From Amycolatopsis kentuckyensis (lineage in GTDB: Bacteria; Actinomycetota; Actinomycetes; Mycobacteriales; Pseudonocardiaceae), in assembly GCF_002155975.1 (NCBI RefSeq), contig NZ_MUMI01000026.1:1-42211 (forward strand): 42,211 nucleotides of DNA, read 5' to 3'. This document shows positions 1-8,257 of this stretch, piece after piece; position 1 is the stretch's first letter, and every line of letters starts with the position of its first letter. The translations under genes and the position numbers were made by a program. Under the pieces are notes generated by a model. It saw nothing but the letters and a program-made list of their open reading frames with translations. It was not told the origin of the DNA and searched no databases.

Positions 1-16
1 CGCCCCGCGCGGGGCG
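1..16. terminator. GC hairpin at window edge
   Basis: The first 16 bases are a perfect palindrome (CGCCCCGC and its complement), consistent with the end of a factor-independent terminator for a gene lying to the left of the window. There is no U-tract, which is usual for high-GC actinobacteria. Confidence 0.4.
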
Positions 17-20
17 TCAG

Positions 21-1124
21 GTGATCATGAGAATTCCCCGGCGCTGTGCGCTGTTGGTCTCCGTCATCGGCCTCCTGGCCGCGTTCGCTGCTCCTGCCAC
101 AGCGGAACCCGTGGTCCCGTCCGGCTTCCAGCCCGCGTCGACGAGCTGGACCGGCCCGGACACCGGGTACGTCCTGGGGTACTCGCCGTGCGCGAAGACG
201 TGGTGCCCGGCGCTGCTGGGCACGACCGACGCCGGGCGGCACTGGCGGCGGCTGGGCGCGCCGCCGATGCCGCTGCCGGACAACCACAACCACGTCGCGC
301 TGCGGTTCTTCGGCGACCGCGTCGCGTACGTCAGCGACGGCGTCCACGTGCGCGCGACCCGCGACGGCGGCACCACCTGGCAGCCGGTCACCCTGGCCGG
401 GGCGCGGGAGCCGTACTACCTCTCGAAGATCGCCGAAACCGGCGGCCGCGTCTTCGCCCTGCTGACCGGCTACGGCGAGGGCCGGGGCTCGACCCGGCTG
501 TACTCGGGGGCCGCCGGCTCGCCGGTGCTGGTCCCGGTGCCCGGGTTCGCGGTCACCGGCGGCCTCACCTACGGCGACCTGGCCGTCGGCGGCGGCCTGC
601 AGGTCGCGCTCGGCGCGGACTACGGCACCGAGCAGTACTGGACCTCCCGCGACGGCGTCCGGTTCACCCCGGCGGATCCGCCGTGCCCGGAAGGGGAGGT
701 GGCCTCGCTCTCGGCCGTCCGCGAGCGCCGGGTCGCGGCGTTGTGCAGCGGCAGCCCCGGCTCGCCGCAGCCGGGCTCGATGGAACGGCAGTTGCGCCAC
801 GCACCGCAGCTCGGCGCCCGGTTCAGCGGAGAAGACGCGGCGCCGTTCACCGGCATCAACCAGGGCTTCGCGGCGGCCTCGCCGACGTCGGCGACGATCG
901 CGGCCGTGGGCGGCGGCGTCGGGTTCCTGCACAGCACCGCCGACGGCGGCCGCACGTGGACGACGCTCGAGCTGCCGGACCGGGGCTTCGCGCTGACCGA
1001 TCTCGACTTCCCCGGCCGGGGCACGGGCGTCGTCGTCGACGGGCAGCCGGACGCTTTCGGTGGCTCTGCGGTGTACCGCACCACGGACGGGGGAAAGACG
1101 TGGGGAGAGGTGCGTTTCGGGTAG
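21..1124 (+). CDS. Secreted BNR/sialidase-repeat (beta-propeller-like) protein
   Basis: This is a 367-residue protein with an N-terminal signal peptide: basic start MRIPRR, a hydrophobic run [14 protein letters not shown] and an AxA cleavage site near residue 28. The mature part carries repeated Asp-box-like motifs of the form T-x-D-G-G-x-T-W, near [24 protein letters not shown] and TTDGGKTW. Such repeats are typical of BNR/sialidase-type beta-propellers. The usual sialidase catalytic residues cannot be assigned, so this is more likely an extracellular propeller of unknown ligand than a glycosidase. GTG at 21 and ATG at 27 are both possible starts. The gene is monocistronic and is followed by a decayed copy of its own 3' end. 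Confidence 0.75.
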   Translation: MIMRIPRRCALLVSVIGLLAAFAAPATAEPVVPSGFQPASTSWTGPDTGYVLGYSPCAKTWCPALLGTTDAGRHWRRLGAPPMPLPDNHNHVALRFFGDRVAYVSDGVHVRATRDGGTTWQPVTLAGAREPYYLSKIAETGGRVFALLTGYGEGRGSTRLYSGAAGSPVLVPVPGFAVTGGLTYGDLAVGGGLQVALGADYGTEQYWTSRDGVRFTPADPPCPEGEVASLSAVRERRVAALCSGSPGSPQPGSMERQLRHAPQLGARFSGEDAAPFTGINQGFAAASPTSATIAAVGGGVGFLHSTADGGRTWTTLELPDRGFALTDLDFPGRGTGVVVDGQPDAFGGSAVYRTTDGGKTWGEVRFG

Positions 1125-1214
1125 CGAGGTCTCGCCGGCGGCGGGCGGCCGGACGCTCCGCCGGGTGCCGGACCACGGATGGGGGAAAGGCGTGGCGGGA
1201 ACGTGTTCCGGGTA
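1043..1214 (+). repeat. Tandem duplication of the BNR gene 3' end
   Basis: The last stretch of the preceding gene (about 1043-1124, ending CGGGTAG) recurs just after it at about 1145-1214, again ending CGGGTAG. The second copy has lost a few bases and is out of frame with the gene, but still encodes the Asp-box TTDGGKAW. It is a remnant of repeat expansion outside the coding frame. Confidence 0.65.
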
Positions 1215-1245
1215 GTTGTGCCTGGCAGGTAAGGCCCTTGTGCCC

Positions 1246-1262
1246 GGTTCACTTGGTGAACC
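1246..1262. promoter_or_regulatory. Inverted repeat upstream of the methyltransferase gene
   Basis: GGTTCAC (1246-1252) and GTGAACC (1256-1262) form a perfect 7-bp inverted repeat with a 3-bp spacer, about 95 bp ahead of the methyltransferase start. Its size suits a dimeric regulator. No regulator gene is adjacent, so the cognate protein is unknown. Confidence 0.4.
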
Positions 1263-1355
1263 CCATGTCGTAACCTGAGCACTGTCCGTTGCCGGACACG
1301 GTGAGCGAACCCGGGCAGGGGTGTCGCCACCACGCGCAGAGTGGGAGAGCAGCCG

Positions 1356-2195
1356 ATGACGCCTGGCGACCTGCGGTCCGGAACCGAGGGCGGTGCGGCC
1401 GCCCTCGATTTCAGCAAGGCGAGCCTGGCCCGGTTGTCCGACGCGCTCCTCGGCGGGCACGACCACTACGAGGTGGACCGCGAAGCGATGCGGCGGCTGC
1501 TGGCCATCGCGCCCGGCGCCAAGGCGATGGCGAAGGAGCACCGCGACTGGCTGGTGCGCGCGGTGCGGTTCCTGGCCGGCAAACGCGGCATCGACCAGTT
1601 CCTCGACCTGGGTTCCGGCATGCCCACCGCGGAAAACACCCACGAGGTGGCGCAGCGGTACAACCCGGACGCGCAGGTGGTGTACGTCGACAACGACCCG
1701 GTCGTGCAGGTGCACGGCCGGGCGCTGCTCGAGGAGAACTACCTGACCCACGTGACCGGCGCCGACCTGACGCGGCCCGCCGAAACCCTCGCCGACGAGG
1801 TCGTCAAGGAGTACCTCGACTTCACCCGGCCGGTGGCGCTGATCCTCACCTCGATCGTGCACCACATCGACGACTACGACCGCGCGAGGTCGATCGTCTC
1901 CGCCTACGTCGACGCTCTCGCACCCGGATCGTTCCTGCTGCTCACGCACCACTTCGACCCGGAAGAGGACTCCCCGCGCCAGGAGCTGGCGCGGCTGCTG
2001 GAAACCAGTTTCCAGGGCACCGGGCTGGGCAGCGTCCACCGCACGCGCGAGCAGATCGCCGGGTTCTTCGAGGGCACCGAGCTGCTCCGGCCGGGGCTGG
2101 TCTACCTGCACGAATGGTGGCCGGACGGCCCGCGGCTGCACCCGCTGGGCGAGCTGAACTTCCTGACGCTGGGCGGGGTCGCCCGCAAGCAGTGA
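1356..2195 (+). CDS. SAM-dependent methyltransferase, Methyltransf_19 (DUF574) family
   Basis: The 279-residue product has the hallmark N-terminal region of the actinobacterial DUF574 family (SKASLARLSDALLGGHDHY), then a Rossmann SAM-binding motif FLDLGSGMPT, an acidic strand VVYVDNDPVV and the post-motif SIVHHI. Such proteins are abundant in actinomycetes and mostly have no known substrate. ATG 1356 is preferred because GGGAGAG lies 6-7 bases upstream. A GTG at 1341 is in frame but contains that ribosome binding site. It stands alone between the BNR gene and a small secreted protein gene. Confidence 0.85.
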   Translation: MTPGDLRSGTEGGAAALDFSKASLARLSDALLGGHDHYEVDREAMRRLLAIAPGAKAMAKEHRDWLVRAVRFLAGKRGIDQFLDLGSGMPTAENTHEVAQRYNPDAQVVYVDNDPVVQVHGRALLEENYLTHVTGADLTRPAETLADEVVKEYLDFTRPVALILTSIVHHIDDYDRARSIVSAYVDALAPGSFLLLTHHFDPEEDSPRQELARLLETSFQGTGLGSVHRTREQIAGFFEGTELLRPGLVYLHEWWPDGPRLHPLGELNFLTLGGVARKQ

Positions 2196-2284
2196 GCGGA
2201 ATTGACCCGTTCGGCTGACAAGCGTGCCCGTTTCATGATTGTTTGTCCCCGCACGTGTTCAGCGAGATCCAGGGGGACAGACAA

Positions 2285-2524
2285 GTGAAGAAGAAGATCG
2301 CGGCGGCCGCCGCCGTCATGGGCGCGTTGGCGTCCACGGTCGTGTTCGCGCCGCCCGCCAGCGCGGGGGACAGCCAGATCATGAAGTACCAGTGGAGCTA
2401 CCCGGCGGCCTACGAGTACGACTGCTATTCGGACGGTCAGTGGTACGTGCAGACCGGCGGGTTCGTGCGGTTCGAGTGCCGGCCCACCACCTGGACCTGG
2501 GAGCTGTGGGCCGTCACGCGGTGA
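2285..2524 (+). CDS. Small secreted protein of unknown function
   Basis: This is a 79-residue preprotein. It begins VKKKIAAAAAVMGALAS, a clear signal peptide, with a probable AxA cleavage site at PPASAG. The mature peptide of about 52 residues is rich in Tyr and Trp and contains two Cys (in YDCYSD and FECRPT) that could form one disulfide. GTG 2285 is chosen because AGGGGG lies about 8 bases upstream and because it puts the basic residues directly before the hydrophobic core. Upstream in-frame codons to 2243 do not look coding. I do not recognise a family. Confidence 0.7.
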   Translation: MKKKIAAAAAVMGALASTVVFAPPASAGDSQIMKYQWSYPAAYEYDCYSDGQWYVQTGGFVRFECRPTTWTWELWAVTR

Positions 2525-2537
2525 CCACGGCGCCGTG

Positions 2538-2578
2538 AAGGCCGCCTTGAGGGACTTCGCGTCCCTCAAGGCGGCCTT
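2538..2578. terminator. Bidirectional terminator hairpin
   Basis: A perfect 18-bp stem (2538-2555 with 2561-2578) with the 5-base loop TTCGC sits between the convergent small secreted protein gene and the aldo-keto reductase gene. It can serve both strands. The element beginning GTGAAGGCCGCC recurs in a related form at 15219. Confidence 0.85.
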
Positions 2579-2584
2579 GCCGGA

Positions 2585-3418
2585 TCAGGCGGCGTTGAAG
2601 GTGTCCGGGTCCGGGCCGGTGCGCTCGCCGCGGTCCAGCGGGGTCAGCGACGCCATTTCCTCCTCCGTGAGGGTGAACCCGAACAGGTCGAAGTTCTCCT
2701 CGATCCGGGACGGCGTGACCGACTTCGGGATCACCACGTTGCCCAGCTGCAGGTGCCAGCGCAGCACGATCTGCGCGGGCGTGCGGCTGTGCTTCACCGC
2801 GAGTTCCGCGACCGCGGGGTCGCCGAGCAGGCTGCCGCCCTTGGCGAGCGGGCTCCACGCCTCGGTCGCGATGCCCTGCTTCGCGTCGAACTCGCGCAGC
2901 TCGGGCTGCTGCAGGTACGGGTGCAGCTCCACCTGGTTGACCGCGGGGGCGATCTCGGCGGCGTCGAGCAGGCGCTCGAGGTGCGCGGGCTGGAAGTTGG
3001 AGACGCCGATCGCGCGGACCCGGCCGTCGGTGTACAGCTTCTCGAAGGCCTTCCAGGTGTCGAGGAACTTGCCGCGCGCCGGGGTCGGCCAGTGGATCAG
3101 GTAGAGGTCCAGCTGCTCCAGGCCGAGCTTGGCCATGCTTTCGTCGAACGCCTTGAGCGTCGAGTCGTAGCCCTGGGCCGAATTCCACAGCTTGGTGGTG
3201 ACGAACAGCTCGTCGCGGGCGATGCCGGACTCGGCGATCGCCTGGCCGACACCCTTTTCGTTGCCGTAGACGGCCGCGGTGTCGATGCTGCGGTAGCCCG
3301 CTTCGAGGGCGGTTTTGACGGCGGTGGCGGTCTCGTCGTCCGGGACCTGGAACACGCCGTAGCCGAGTTGCGGCATCCGCACGCCGTTGTTGAGTTCGAT
3401 GACGGGCACGCTGGTCAC
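2585..3418 (-). CDS. Aldo/keto reductase (2,5-diketogluconate reductase-like)
   Basis: This NADPH-dependent aldo/keto reductase of about 277 residues has a complete catalytic tetrad: Asp and Tyr in YRSIDTAAVYGNEKGVG, Lys in VTTKLWN and His in LYLIHWP. AVNQVELHPYLQQ, the C-terminal VVIPKSVTPSRIEENF and the final TGPDPDTF are typical of AKR family 5 bacterial reductases. GTG 3418 is preferred, as GAAAGGA lies just upstream. ATG 3445 would add nine residues and overlap the stop of the MFS gene by ATGA. Either way it is the second gene of an MFS-AKR operon probably controlled by the divergent MarR protein. The substrate is unknown. Confidence 0.9.
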   Translation of the reverse strand: MTSVPVIELNNGVRMPQLGYGVFQVPDDETATAVKTALEAGYRSIDTAAVYGNEKGVGQAIAESGIARDELFVTTKLWNSAQGYDSTLKAFDESMAKLGLEQLDLYLIHWPTPARGKFLDTWKAFEKLYTDGRVRAIGVSNFQPAHLERLLDAAEIAPAVNQVELHPYLQQPELREFDAKQGIATEAWSPLAKGGSLLGDPAVAELAVKHSRTPAQIVLRWHLQLGNVVIPKSVTPSRIEENFDLFGFTLTEEEMASLTPLDRGERTGPDPDTFNAA

Positions 3419-3441
3419 GAGGGGTCCTTTCGGTGGGTGGT

Positions 3442-4626
3442 TCATCGGGCGAGTACCCGTTCCCCGGCTTCGAAACTAGCCGGGGTCCTGCGGTCGAGCA
3501 GTCCGGAGACGAGCGCCACGGCGAGGCCCGCCGCGGCGAGCCCGGCGCCGATCCAGTTGGGGGCGGTGTAGCCGAGGCCGGCGCCGATGGCCTGGCCGCC
3601 GAGCCACGCGCCACCGGCGTTGCCGAGGTTGAACGCGGCGATGTTCGCCGCCGACGCCAGCGCCGGGGCGCCCTCGGCCTTGGCCAGCACACGGGCCTGC
3701 AGCGGCGGCACGGTGGCGAAGCCGGCCGCGCCGAACAGCGCGATCGTGATCGCCGCGGGCACCTTCGCGTGCGCGGTGAACACGAACGCCACCAGCACGA
3801 GCGCCAAGGCGGTGAGGATGACGTAGAGGCTGGGCATCAGCTTGCGGTCCGCGGCCTTGCCGCCGAGCAGGTTGCCGGCGAACAGGCCGGCACCGAAGAG
3901 CACGAGCAGCCAGGTGACGGCGCCGCCGGAGAAGCCCGCGACCTCGGTCATCATCGGGGCGATGTAGGTGAACGACGCGAACACCCCGGCGAAGCCGAGC
4001 GCGGTCATCACCAGTGCGAGCCACACCTGCGGGCGGCGGAACACGGCGAGCTCGCCGCGCAGGCCGGCCCCCGGCTCGGGGTCCTGGTGCGGCACCAGCG
4101 TGAGGATGCCGATCGCGCCGACGACGCCGAGCGCGCTGACCACCCAGAACGTCGAGCGCCAGCCGAAGGCCTGGCCGAGCGCGGTGCCCGCGGGTACGCC
4201 GAGCACGTTCGCCACGGTCAGCCCGGTGAACATCAAGGCGATCGCGCCGGCCTGCTTGGCCGGGGCGACCAGCGACGCGGCGACGACCGAGCCGACGCCG
4301 AAGAACGCGCCGTGGCTCAACGCGGCGACGACCCGGCCGGTCATCAGCAGGCCGTAGCCCGGAGCGAGCGCCGAAAGCACGTTGCCCGCGATGAACAGGC
4401 CCATCAGGGCGACGAGCACGGTCTTGCGCGGCACCCGTGAGGCCAGCGCGGTGAGCACGGGAGCACCGACGACGACGCCGAGCGCATAGCCGGAGATGAG
4501 CAGGCCTGCGGACGGGATCGAGACGCCGAAATCGGCCGCGACCTCGGGCAGCAGGCCCATGATCACGAACTCGGTGGTGCCGATCCCGAAAGCGCTGATC
4601 GCCAGTGCGAGCAGAGCGGCGGGCAT
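3442..4626 (-). CDS. MFS transporter, DHA1 family (AraJ/purine-efflux-like)
   Basis: The 394-residue membrane protein has about 12 hydrophobic helices. Family signatures include AFGIGTTEFVIMGLLPEVA in helix 1, SAGLLISGYALGVVVGAP and the motif-A-like loop ASRVPRKTVL. This is the DHA1 efflux group that includes AraJ and PbuE; the substrate is unpredictable. ATG 4626 follows GAAGGAAG. An upstream in-frame start at 4668 would lie inside the operator repeats and is rejected. Divergent transcription from a marR gene across a 132-bp region full of repeats suggests MarR repression relieved by the exported compound. Confidence 0.88.
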   Translation of the reverse strand: MPAALLALAISAFGIGTTEFVIMGLLPEVAADFGVSIPSAGLLISGYALGVVVGAPVLTALASRVPRKTVLVALMGLFIAGNVLSALAPGYGLLMTGRVVAALSHGAFFGVGSVVAASLVAPAKQAGAIALMFTGLTVANVLGVPAGTALGQAFGWRSTFWVVSALGVVGAIGILTLVPHQDPEPGAGLRGELAVFRRPQVWLALVMTALGFAGVFASFTYIAPMMTEVAGFSGGAVTWLLVLFGAGLFAGNLLGGKAADRKLMPSLYVILTALALVLVAFVFTAHAKVPAAITIALFGAAGFATVPPLQARVLAKAEGAPALASAANIAAFNLGNAGGAWLGGQAIGAGLGYTAPNWIGAGLAAAGLAVALVSGLLDRRTPASFEAGERVLAR

Positions 4627-4664
4627 GGAACTTCCTTCTTCCCGGAGTAGGCTGAGGAGCGTGG

Positions 4665-4724
4665 GCAACTACAAGCGTCCGAGATAGTTGCACACGCGGG
4701 ATATTGCACAAGCTTGCGACTTGT
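4665..4724. promoter_or_regulatory. MarR operator region, MFS/marR divergent promoter
   Basis: GCAACTA (4665-4671) and TAGTTGC (4685-4691) form an inverted repeat. ATAGTTGCACA and ATATTGCACA (4684-4710) form a direct repeat. ACAAG (4708-4712) and CTTGT (4720-4724) form a second inverted repeat. Several TTGCA-containing half-sites between divergent marR and exporter genes fit MarR-type autoregulation. Assignment to this MarR protein is inference. Confidence 0.6.
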
Positions 4725-4758
4725 CGGGCGGTCCGCGCAAGCCGGGAAGAGGTGAACC

Positions 4759-5220
4759 GTGTCACTGGACGACGACGCCGTCGAAGCGCGCGCGCAAGGC
4801 TGGCGGACGCTGGCCGCGCTCCACGCGCGGATCGAAGACCGGCTGCAACGGGCGCTCGAGCGCGACCACGAGCTGTCGGTGAGCGAGTACACGGTCCTGG
4901 ACGTCCTGGCCCGCCAGGACGGCTTCCACCTGCGGATGAACCAGCTGGCGAACGCGGTGGTCCTCAGCCAGTCCGCGACGACGCGGCTGGTGGCGCGGCT
5001 GGAGGGCCGGGGCCTGCTGGCGCGGTACCTGTGCGCGGACGACCGCCGCGGGATCTACACGGAGGTGACGCCGGCGGGGCAGGCGTTGCTGACGGCGGCG
5101 CGCCCGACGCACGACACGGCGCTGGCGGAGGCGCTGGAGGAAGCGGAGACGCGGCCGGAGCTGGCTCCGCTCGTGTCGGCGCTCGGGGCGCTGAGTTTCC
5201 GCGGGACCGCCTCGGCCTGA
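4759..5220 (+). CDS. MarR-family transcriptional regulator
   Basis: This 153-residue winged-helix regulator has an N-terminal dimerisation helix, the recognition region MNQLANAVVLSQSATTRLVARLEGRGLL written here in two parts as MNQLANAVVLSQSA and TTRLVARLEGRGLL, and a wing at CADDRRGIYTEVTPAG. The fold is complete. GTG 4759 follows GAAGAGG. It is divergent from the MFS/AKR pair and probably represses both that operon and itself. The 3' end, encoding FRGTASA and stop, is part of a 53-bp tandem duplication that continues beyond the stop codon. Confidence 0.88.
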   Translation: MSLDDDAVEARAQGWRTLAALHARIEDRLQRALERDHELSVSEYTVLDVLARQDGFHLRMNQLANAVVLSQSATTRLVARLEGRGLLARYLCADDRRGIYTEVTPAGQALLTAARPTHDTALAEALEEAETRPELAPLVSALGALSFRGTASA

Positions 5221-5303
5221 GAGCCGCCGGATGGCGGCGCTCTGTCCGCTTCCGCGGGACCGCCTCGGCCTGACGGAGTCGCCGGATGGCCGCGCTCTGT
5301 CCG
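5197..5303 (+). repeat. Two-copy 53-bp tandem repeat across the marR stop
   Basis: The unit starting TTCCGCGGGACCGCCTCGGC occurs at 5197-5249 and again at 5250 to about 5303. The first copy contains the last codons and stop of marR. Each copy carries an imperfect GC hairpin (GAGCCGCC...GGCGGCGCTC in the first), so a probable terminator has been duplicated together with the gene end. The remainder to 5505 shows no further gene apart from a possible in-frame extension of the next one. Confidence 0.7.
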
Positions 5304-5505
5304 CCAGGTTGTCCGCGCAGGCAGGCCGGTATGGGCGTTTCTCCCGGTATCGTGCCAATGGGGGCTGACGGCGTCGGCCGTGAAGTTCTTGTCGCTCAAG
5401 GAAACCCAGTACCGCCGCGCCGGCCGGAGCCATGGCCGGCGCGTGATCTCGCTGTGTGGACCCGCGCCTGACCGGTGCGGGCTGGACCGGGGAACTGGAG
5501 GAACC

Positions 5506-6615
5506 ATGGGGAAGCTCGGTGTCTGGCTGATCGGGGCGCGCGGCTCGGTGGCCACCACCGCCGTCGCCGGGGCCGCCGCGCTGCGGGCGGGACTCGCCGC
5601 GCGCACCGGCTGCGTGACCGACCTGCCGGACTTCGCCGGGGCCGCGCTGCCCGGCCTGGGGGACCTGGTCTTCGGGGGACACGACGTCGTCGACACGCCG
5701 CTGGTCAAGCGGGCCGAACACCTGGTGGCCGCCGGCGTGCTGCCGCCCGCCCTGCCCGGCGCCGTCGCGGCCGAGCTGGACGCGGCCGAGGCCCGGCTGC
5801 GGCCGGCGCCGTCCGAAGGTGGCCGCGCGGCGATCGAGCAGGTGACCGCCGACCTGGCCGAATTCCGGCAGGAGCTCGACCACGTCGTCGTCCTCAACGT
5901 CGCCTCCACCGAACCGCCGTGTCCACCGCACCCGGCGCACGCTTCCCTGGCCGCCCTCGACGACGAGCTGGAAACGCTGCCGCCGAGCGCGCTCTACGCC
6001 TACGCCGCCTTCCGCGCGGGTTGTGGCTTTGTCGACTTCACTCCGTCCACCGGTGCGCGGCTGCCCGCCCTCGACGAACTCGCCCGCGCCACCGGGCAGC
6101 CGTACGCGGGCCGGGACGGCAAGACCGGCGAGACGCTGCTGCGGTCGGTGCTCGCGCCGATGTTCGCCCAGCGCGGGCTGAACGTCCTGGCCTGGTCGGG
6201 CACGAACCTGCTCGGCGGCGGCGACGGCGCCACGCTGGCCGATCCCGCGGCCGCGTCGAGCAAGAACGCCTCGAAGCGGCAGGTGCTGGACCAGAACCTC
6301 GGCCACCCGGTCGACGGCGAGGTGCACATCGACTACGTGCCGGCCCTCGGCGACTGGAAGACCGCCTGGGACCACGTGCTGTTCGAAGGCTTCCTCGGCG
6401 CGCGCATGACGCTGCAGCTCACCTGGCAGGGCTGCGACTCGGCGCTCGCCGCGCCGCTGGTGCTCGACCTCGCCCGGCTGACCGGCAAGGCGTGCCGCGA
6501 CGGCGTCGCCGGGCCGGTCGCCGAGTTCGGCTTCTTCTTCAAGGACCCGGTCGGCGACGGCCCGCCCGACCTGGCGTCGCAGTACGCGGTGCTGCGTGAG
6601 TGGGCGCACCGGTGA
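5506..6615 (+). CDS. Inositol-3-phosphate synthase-like cyclase (ebo-type operon)
   Basis: The 369-residue protein belongs to the myo-inositol-1(3)-phosphate synthase family: NAD-binding GVWLIGARGSVATT at the start, VVLNVASTEP, the lysine-bearing DGKTGETLLRSVLAPMF, WSGTNLLGGGDG, SSKNASKRQVLDQNLG and HIDYVPALGDWKTAWDH. The family converts a hexose 6-phosphate to a cyclitol phosphate by an NAD-dependent intramolecular aldol reaction. ATG 5506 has GGAGG five bases upstream. The frame stays open back to GTG 5380, but that extension does not look like the family. It is the first gene of a chain of eight, overlapping the UbiA gene by GTGA. It probably supplies a cyclitol to the pathway, in the place of the sugar-phosphate cyclase EboD of other ebo operons. 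Confidence 0.85.
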   Translation: MGKLGVWLIGARGSVATTAVAGAAALRAGLAARTGCVTDLPDFAGAALPGLGDLVFGGHDVVDTPLVKRAEHLVAAGVLPPALPGAVAAELDAAEARLRPAPSEGGRAAIEQVTADLAEFRQELDHVVVLNVASTEPPCPPHPAHASLAALDDELETLPPSALYAYAAFRAGCGFVDFTPSTGARLPALDELARATGQPYAGRDGKTGETLLRSVLAPMFAQRGLNVLAWSGTNLLGGGDGATLADPAAASSKNASKRQVLDQNLGHPVDGEVHIDYVPALGDWKTAWDHVLFEGFLGARMTLQLTWQGCDSALAAPLVLDLARLTGKACRDGVAGPVAEFGFFFKDPVGDGPPDLASQYAVLREWAHR

Positions 6616-7439
6616 AGGCCCTGGCCGAACTCGTCCGGGCGCCCGCCGCGCTGACCGTGCCGGGCGACGCCGTCGCCGGGGCCGCCGCGTCGGGCTGGCC
6701 GTTCGGCCGCCGCACGCTCGCCCTGACCGGCGCTTCGGTCTGCCTCTACTGGGCGGGCATGGCGCTCAACGACTACGCCGACCGCGACCTCGACGCCGTC
6801 GAACGTCCCGAACGGCCGATCCCCTCGGGCCGGGTCACGCCGGGGACGGCGCTCGGCGTCGCCACCGGGCTGACCGCCGGTGGGCTGGCCATCGCCGCGG
6901 CCGCCGGCGGACGGCGGGCCCTGCGCGTCGCCCTGCCGCTGGCCGCGACCGTGTGGGCCTACGACTTCGCGCTCAAGAACACCGTGCTCGGTCCGGCCGC
7001 GATGGCCGCGGCCCGCACCCTCGACGTCCTGCTCGGCGCGGGCGGGAGGAGACCCGCCTTGCCCGCGGCGCTGACCGTCGGCGCGCACACCTACGCCGTG
7101 ACAACGCTGTCAAGGTCCGAAGTGGACGGTGCGAAGCCCGTGCTGCCCGTGGTCACCCTGGCCGCGACGGCCGGGGTGGGCGTCGCCGCCGTCCGGGGCG
7201 GCCTGCTGTCCACGGCGCTGCTCGGGACGTACGCCGTGACCACCGGCGGGCCGCAGTACGACGCCGTCCGCGACCCGGCCGCGCGCAAGATCCGGCGGGC
7301 GGTCGGGGCCGGGATCCACGGGATGATCCCGCTGCAGGCCGGGCTGATCGCGCGGACCGGCGCGTGGCGCTCGGCACTCGCCGTGGCCGCCGCCTTCCCG
7401 GTCGCGCGGGCGCTGGGCCGGAAGGTGTCGCCGACATGA
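6612..7439 (+). CDS. eboC: UbiA-family prenyltransferase, EboC-like
   Basis: This 275-residue integral membrane protein has the first Asp-rich prenyl-diphosphate motif in MALNDYADRDLDAVERPERP (N-D-x2-D-x3-D) followed by IPSGRV, and a weaker second DxxxD at YDAVRDPAA. Multiple hydrophobic Ala/Leu-rich helices lie between. UbiA enzymes move a prenyl chain onto a small acceptor at the membrane. I recall an actinobacterial SCO3242-type subfamily beside inositol-phosphate synthase genes in Streptomyces coelicolor, and this matches it in context. GTG 6612 overlaps the upstream stop, and GTG 6600 is an alternative. The acceptor may be the cyclitol made by the upstream product, which is inference. 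Confidence 0.8.
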   Translation: MKALAELVRAPAALTVPGDAVAGAAASGWPFGRRTLALTGASVCLYWAGMALNDYADRDLDAVERPERPIPSGRVTPGTALGVATGLTAGGLAIAAAAGGRRALRVALPLAATVWAYDFALKNTVLGPAAMAAARTLDVLLGAGGRRPALPAALTVGAHTYAVTTLSRSEVDGAKPVLPVVTLAATAGVGVAAVRGGLLSTALLGTYAVTTGGPQYDAVRDPAARKIRRAVGAGIHGMIPLQAGLIARTGAWRSALAVAAAFPVARALGRKVSPT

Positions 7440-8257
7440 GGTTCGGGTACGGCACCAACGGCTTCGCCAACCACCGGCTCTCCGACGCCCTGCGCGTGCT
7501 GGCCGACCTCGGCTACGACGGCGTCGCGCTCACCCTCGACCACCAGCACCTGGACCCGTTCGGGCCGGACCTCGCCCGGCGCGTCGCCGACGTCGCCGCG
7601 GACCTGGATTCCCTCGGCCTCGCGGTCGTGATCGAGACCGGTGCCCGGTTCCTGCTGGACCCGTGGCGCAAGCACTCGCCGACGTTCCTCGACCCCGACC
7701 GCACGCGCCGCGTGGAGTTCCTGACCCGGGCGGTGCGGATCGCGGCCGACCTCGGGGCGGAGGCGGTGTCCTTCTGGAGCGGCAACAAACCCGCGGACCT
7801 CGCCCCCGAGGACGCCTGGGCGTACCTGGCCGACGGCTGCGCGGAGGTGGTCGAGGCCGCCGACGAGCACGACGTCCGGCTCGGTTTCGAACCCGAGCCC
7901 GGGATGCTCGTCGAGGACCTCGACGGGTACTTCGCACTGGCGGAGAGACTCGGCGACCCGGACCGGTTCGGGTTGACGCTGGACATCGGGCACTGCCGGT
8001 GCAACGAGTCCGCGTCCGTGCCCGACTGCGTCCGCCGTGCCCTGCCGCGGCTGGTGAACGTCCAGATCGACGACATGCGCCGCGGCACGCACGAGCACCT
8101 GGAGTTCGGGCAGGGCGAGATCGACTTCCCGCCGGTACTGGCGGCCCTGGCGCCGTACTCCGGGCTCGTGGCCGTCGAACTGCCGCGGGACAGCCACGCG
8201 GCCCCGCGGATCGCCCGCGAGTCCCTGGCGTTCCTGCGGAAGGCGGCGACGCCGTGA
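7436..8257 (+). CDS. Sugar phosphate isomerase/epimerase-type TIM-barrel protein
   Basis: The 273-residue protein of the xylose-isomerase-like/AP-endonuclease-2 superfamily begins RFGYGTNGFANHRLSDALRV. Metal-ligand motifs are visible: Glu in LGFEPEPGM, Asp/His in LTLDIGHCRCN, and Glu in AVELPRDSH. Members isomerise or epimerise sugars and cyclitols with a divalent metal. In inositol catabolism the related IolE/IolI proteins act on cyclitols, so a cyclitol-modifying step fits the operon. ATG 7436 overlaps the prenyltransferase stop (ATGA) and the following gene starts within its own stop, so translation is probably coupled. The exact reaction is unknown. Confidence 0.8.
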   Translation: MRFGYGTNGFANHRLSDALRVLADLGYDGVALTLDHQHLDPFGPDLARRVADVAADLDSLGLAVVIETGARFLLDPWRKHSPTFLDPDRTRRVEFLTRAVRIAADLGAEAVSFWSGNKPADLAPEDAWAYLADGCAEVVEAADEHDVRLGFEPEPGMLVEDLDGYFALAERLGDPDRFGLTLDIGHCRCNESASVPDCVRRALPRLVNVQIDDMRRGTHEHLEFGQGEIDFPPVLAALAPYSGLVAVELPRDSHAAPRIARESLAFLRKAATP

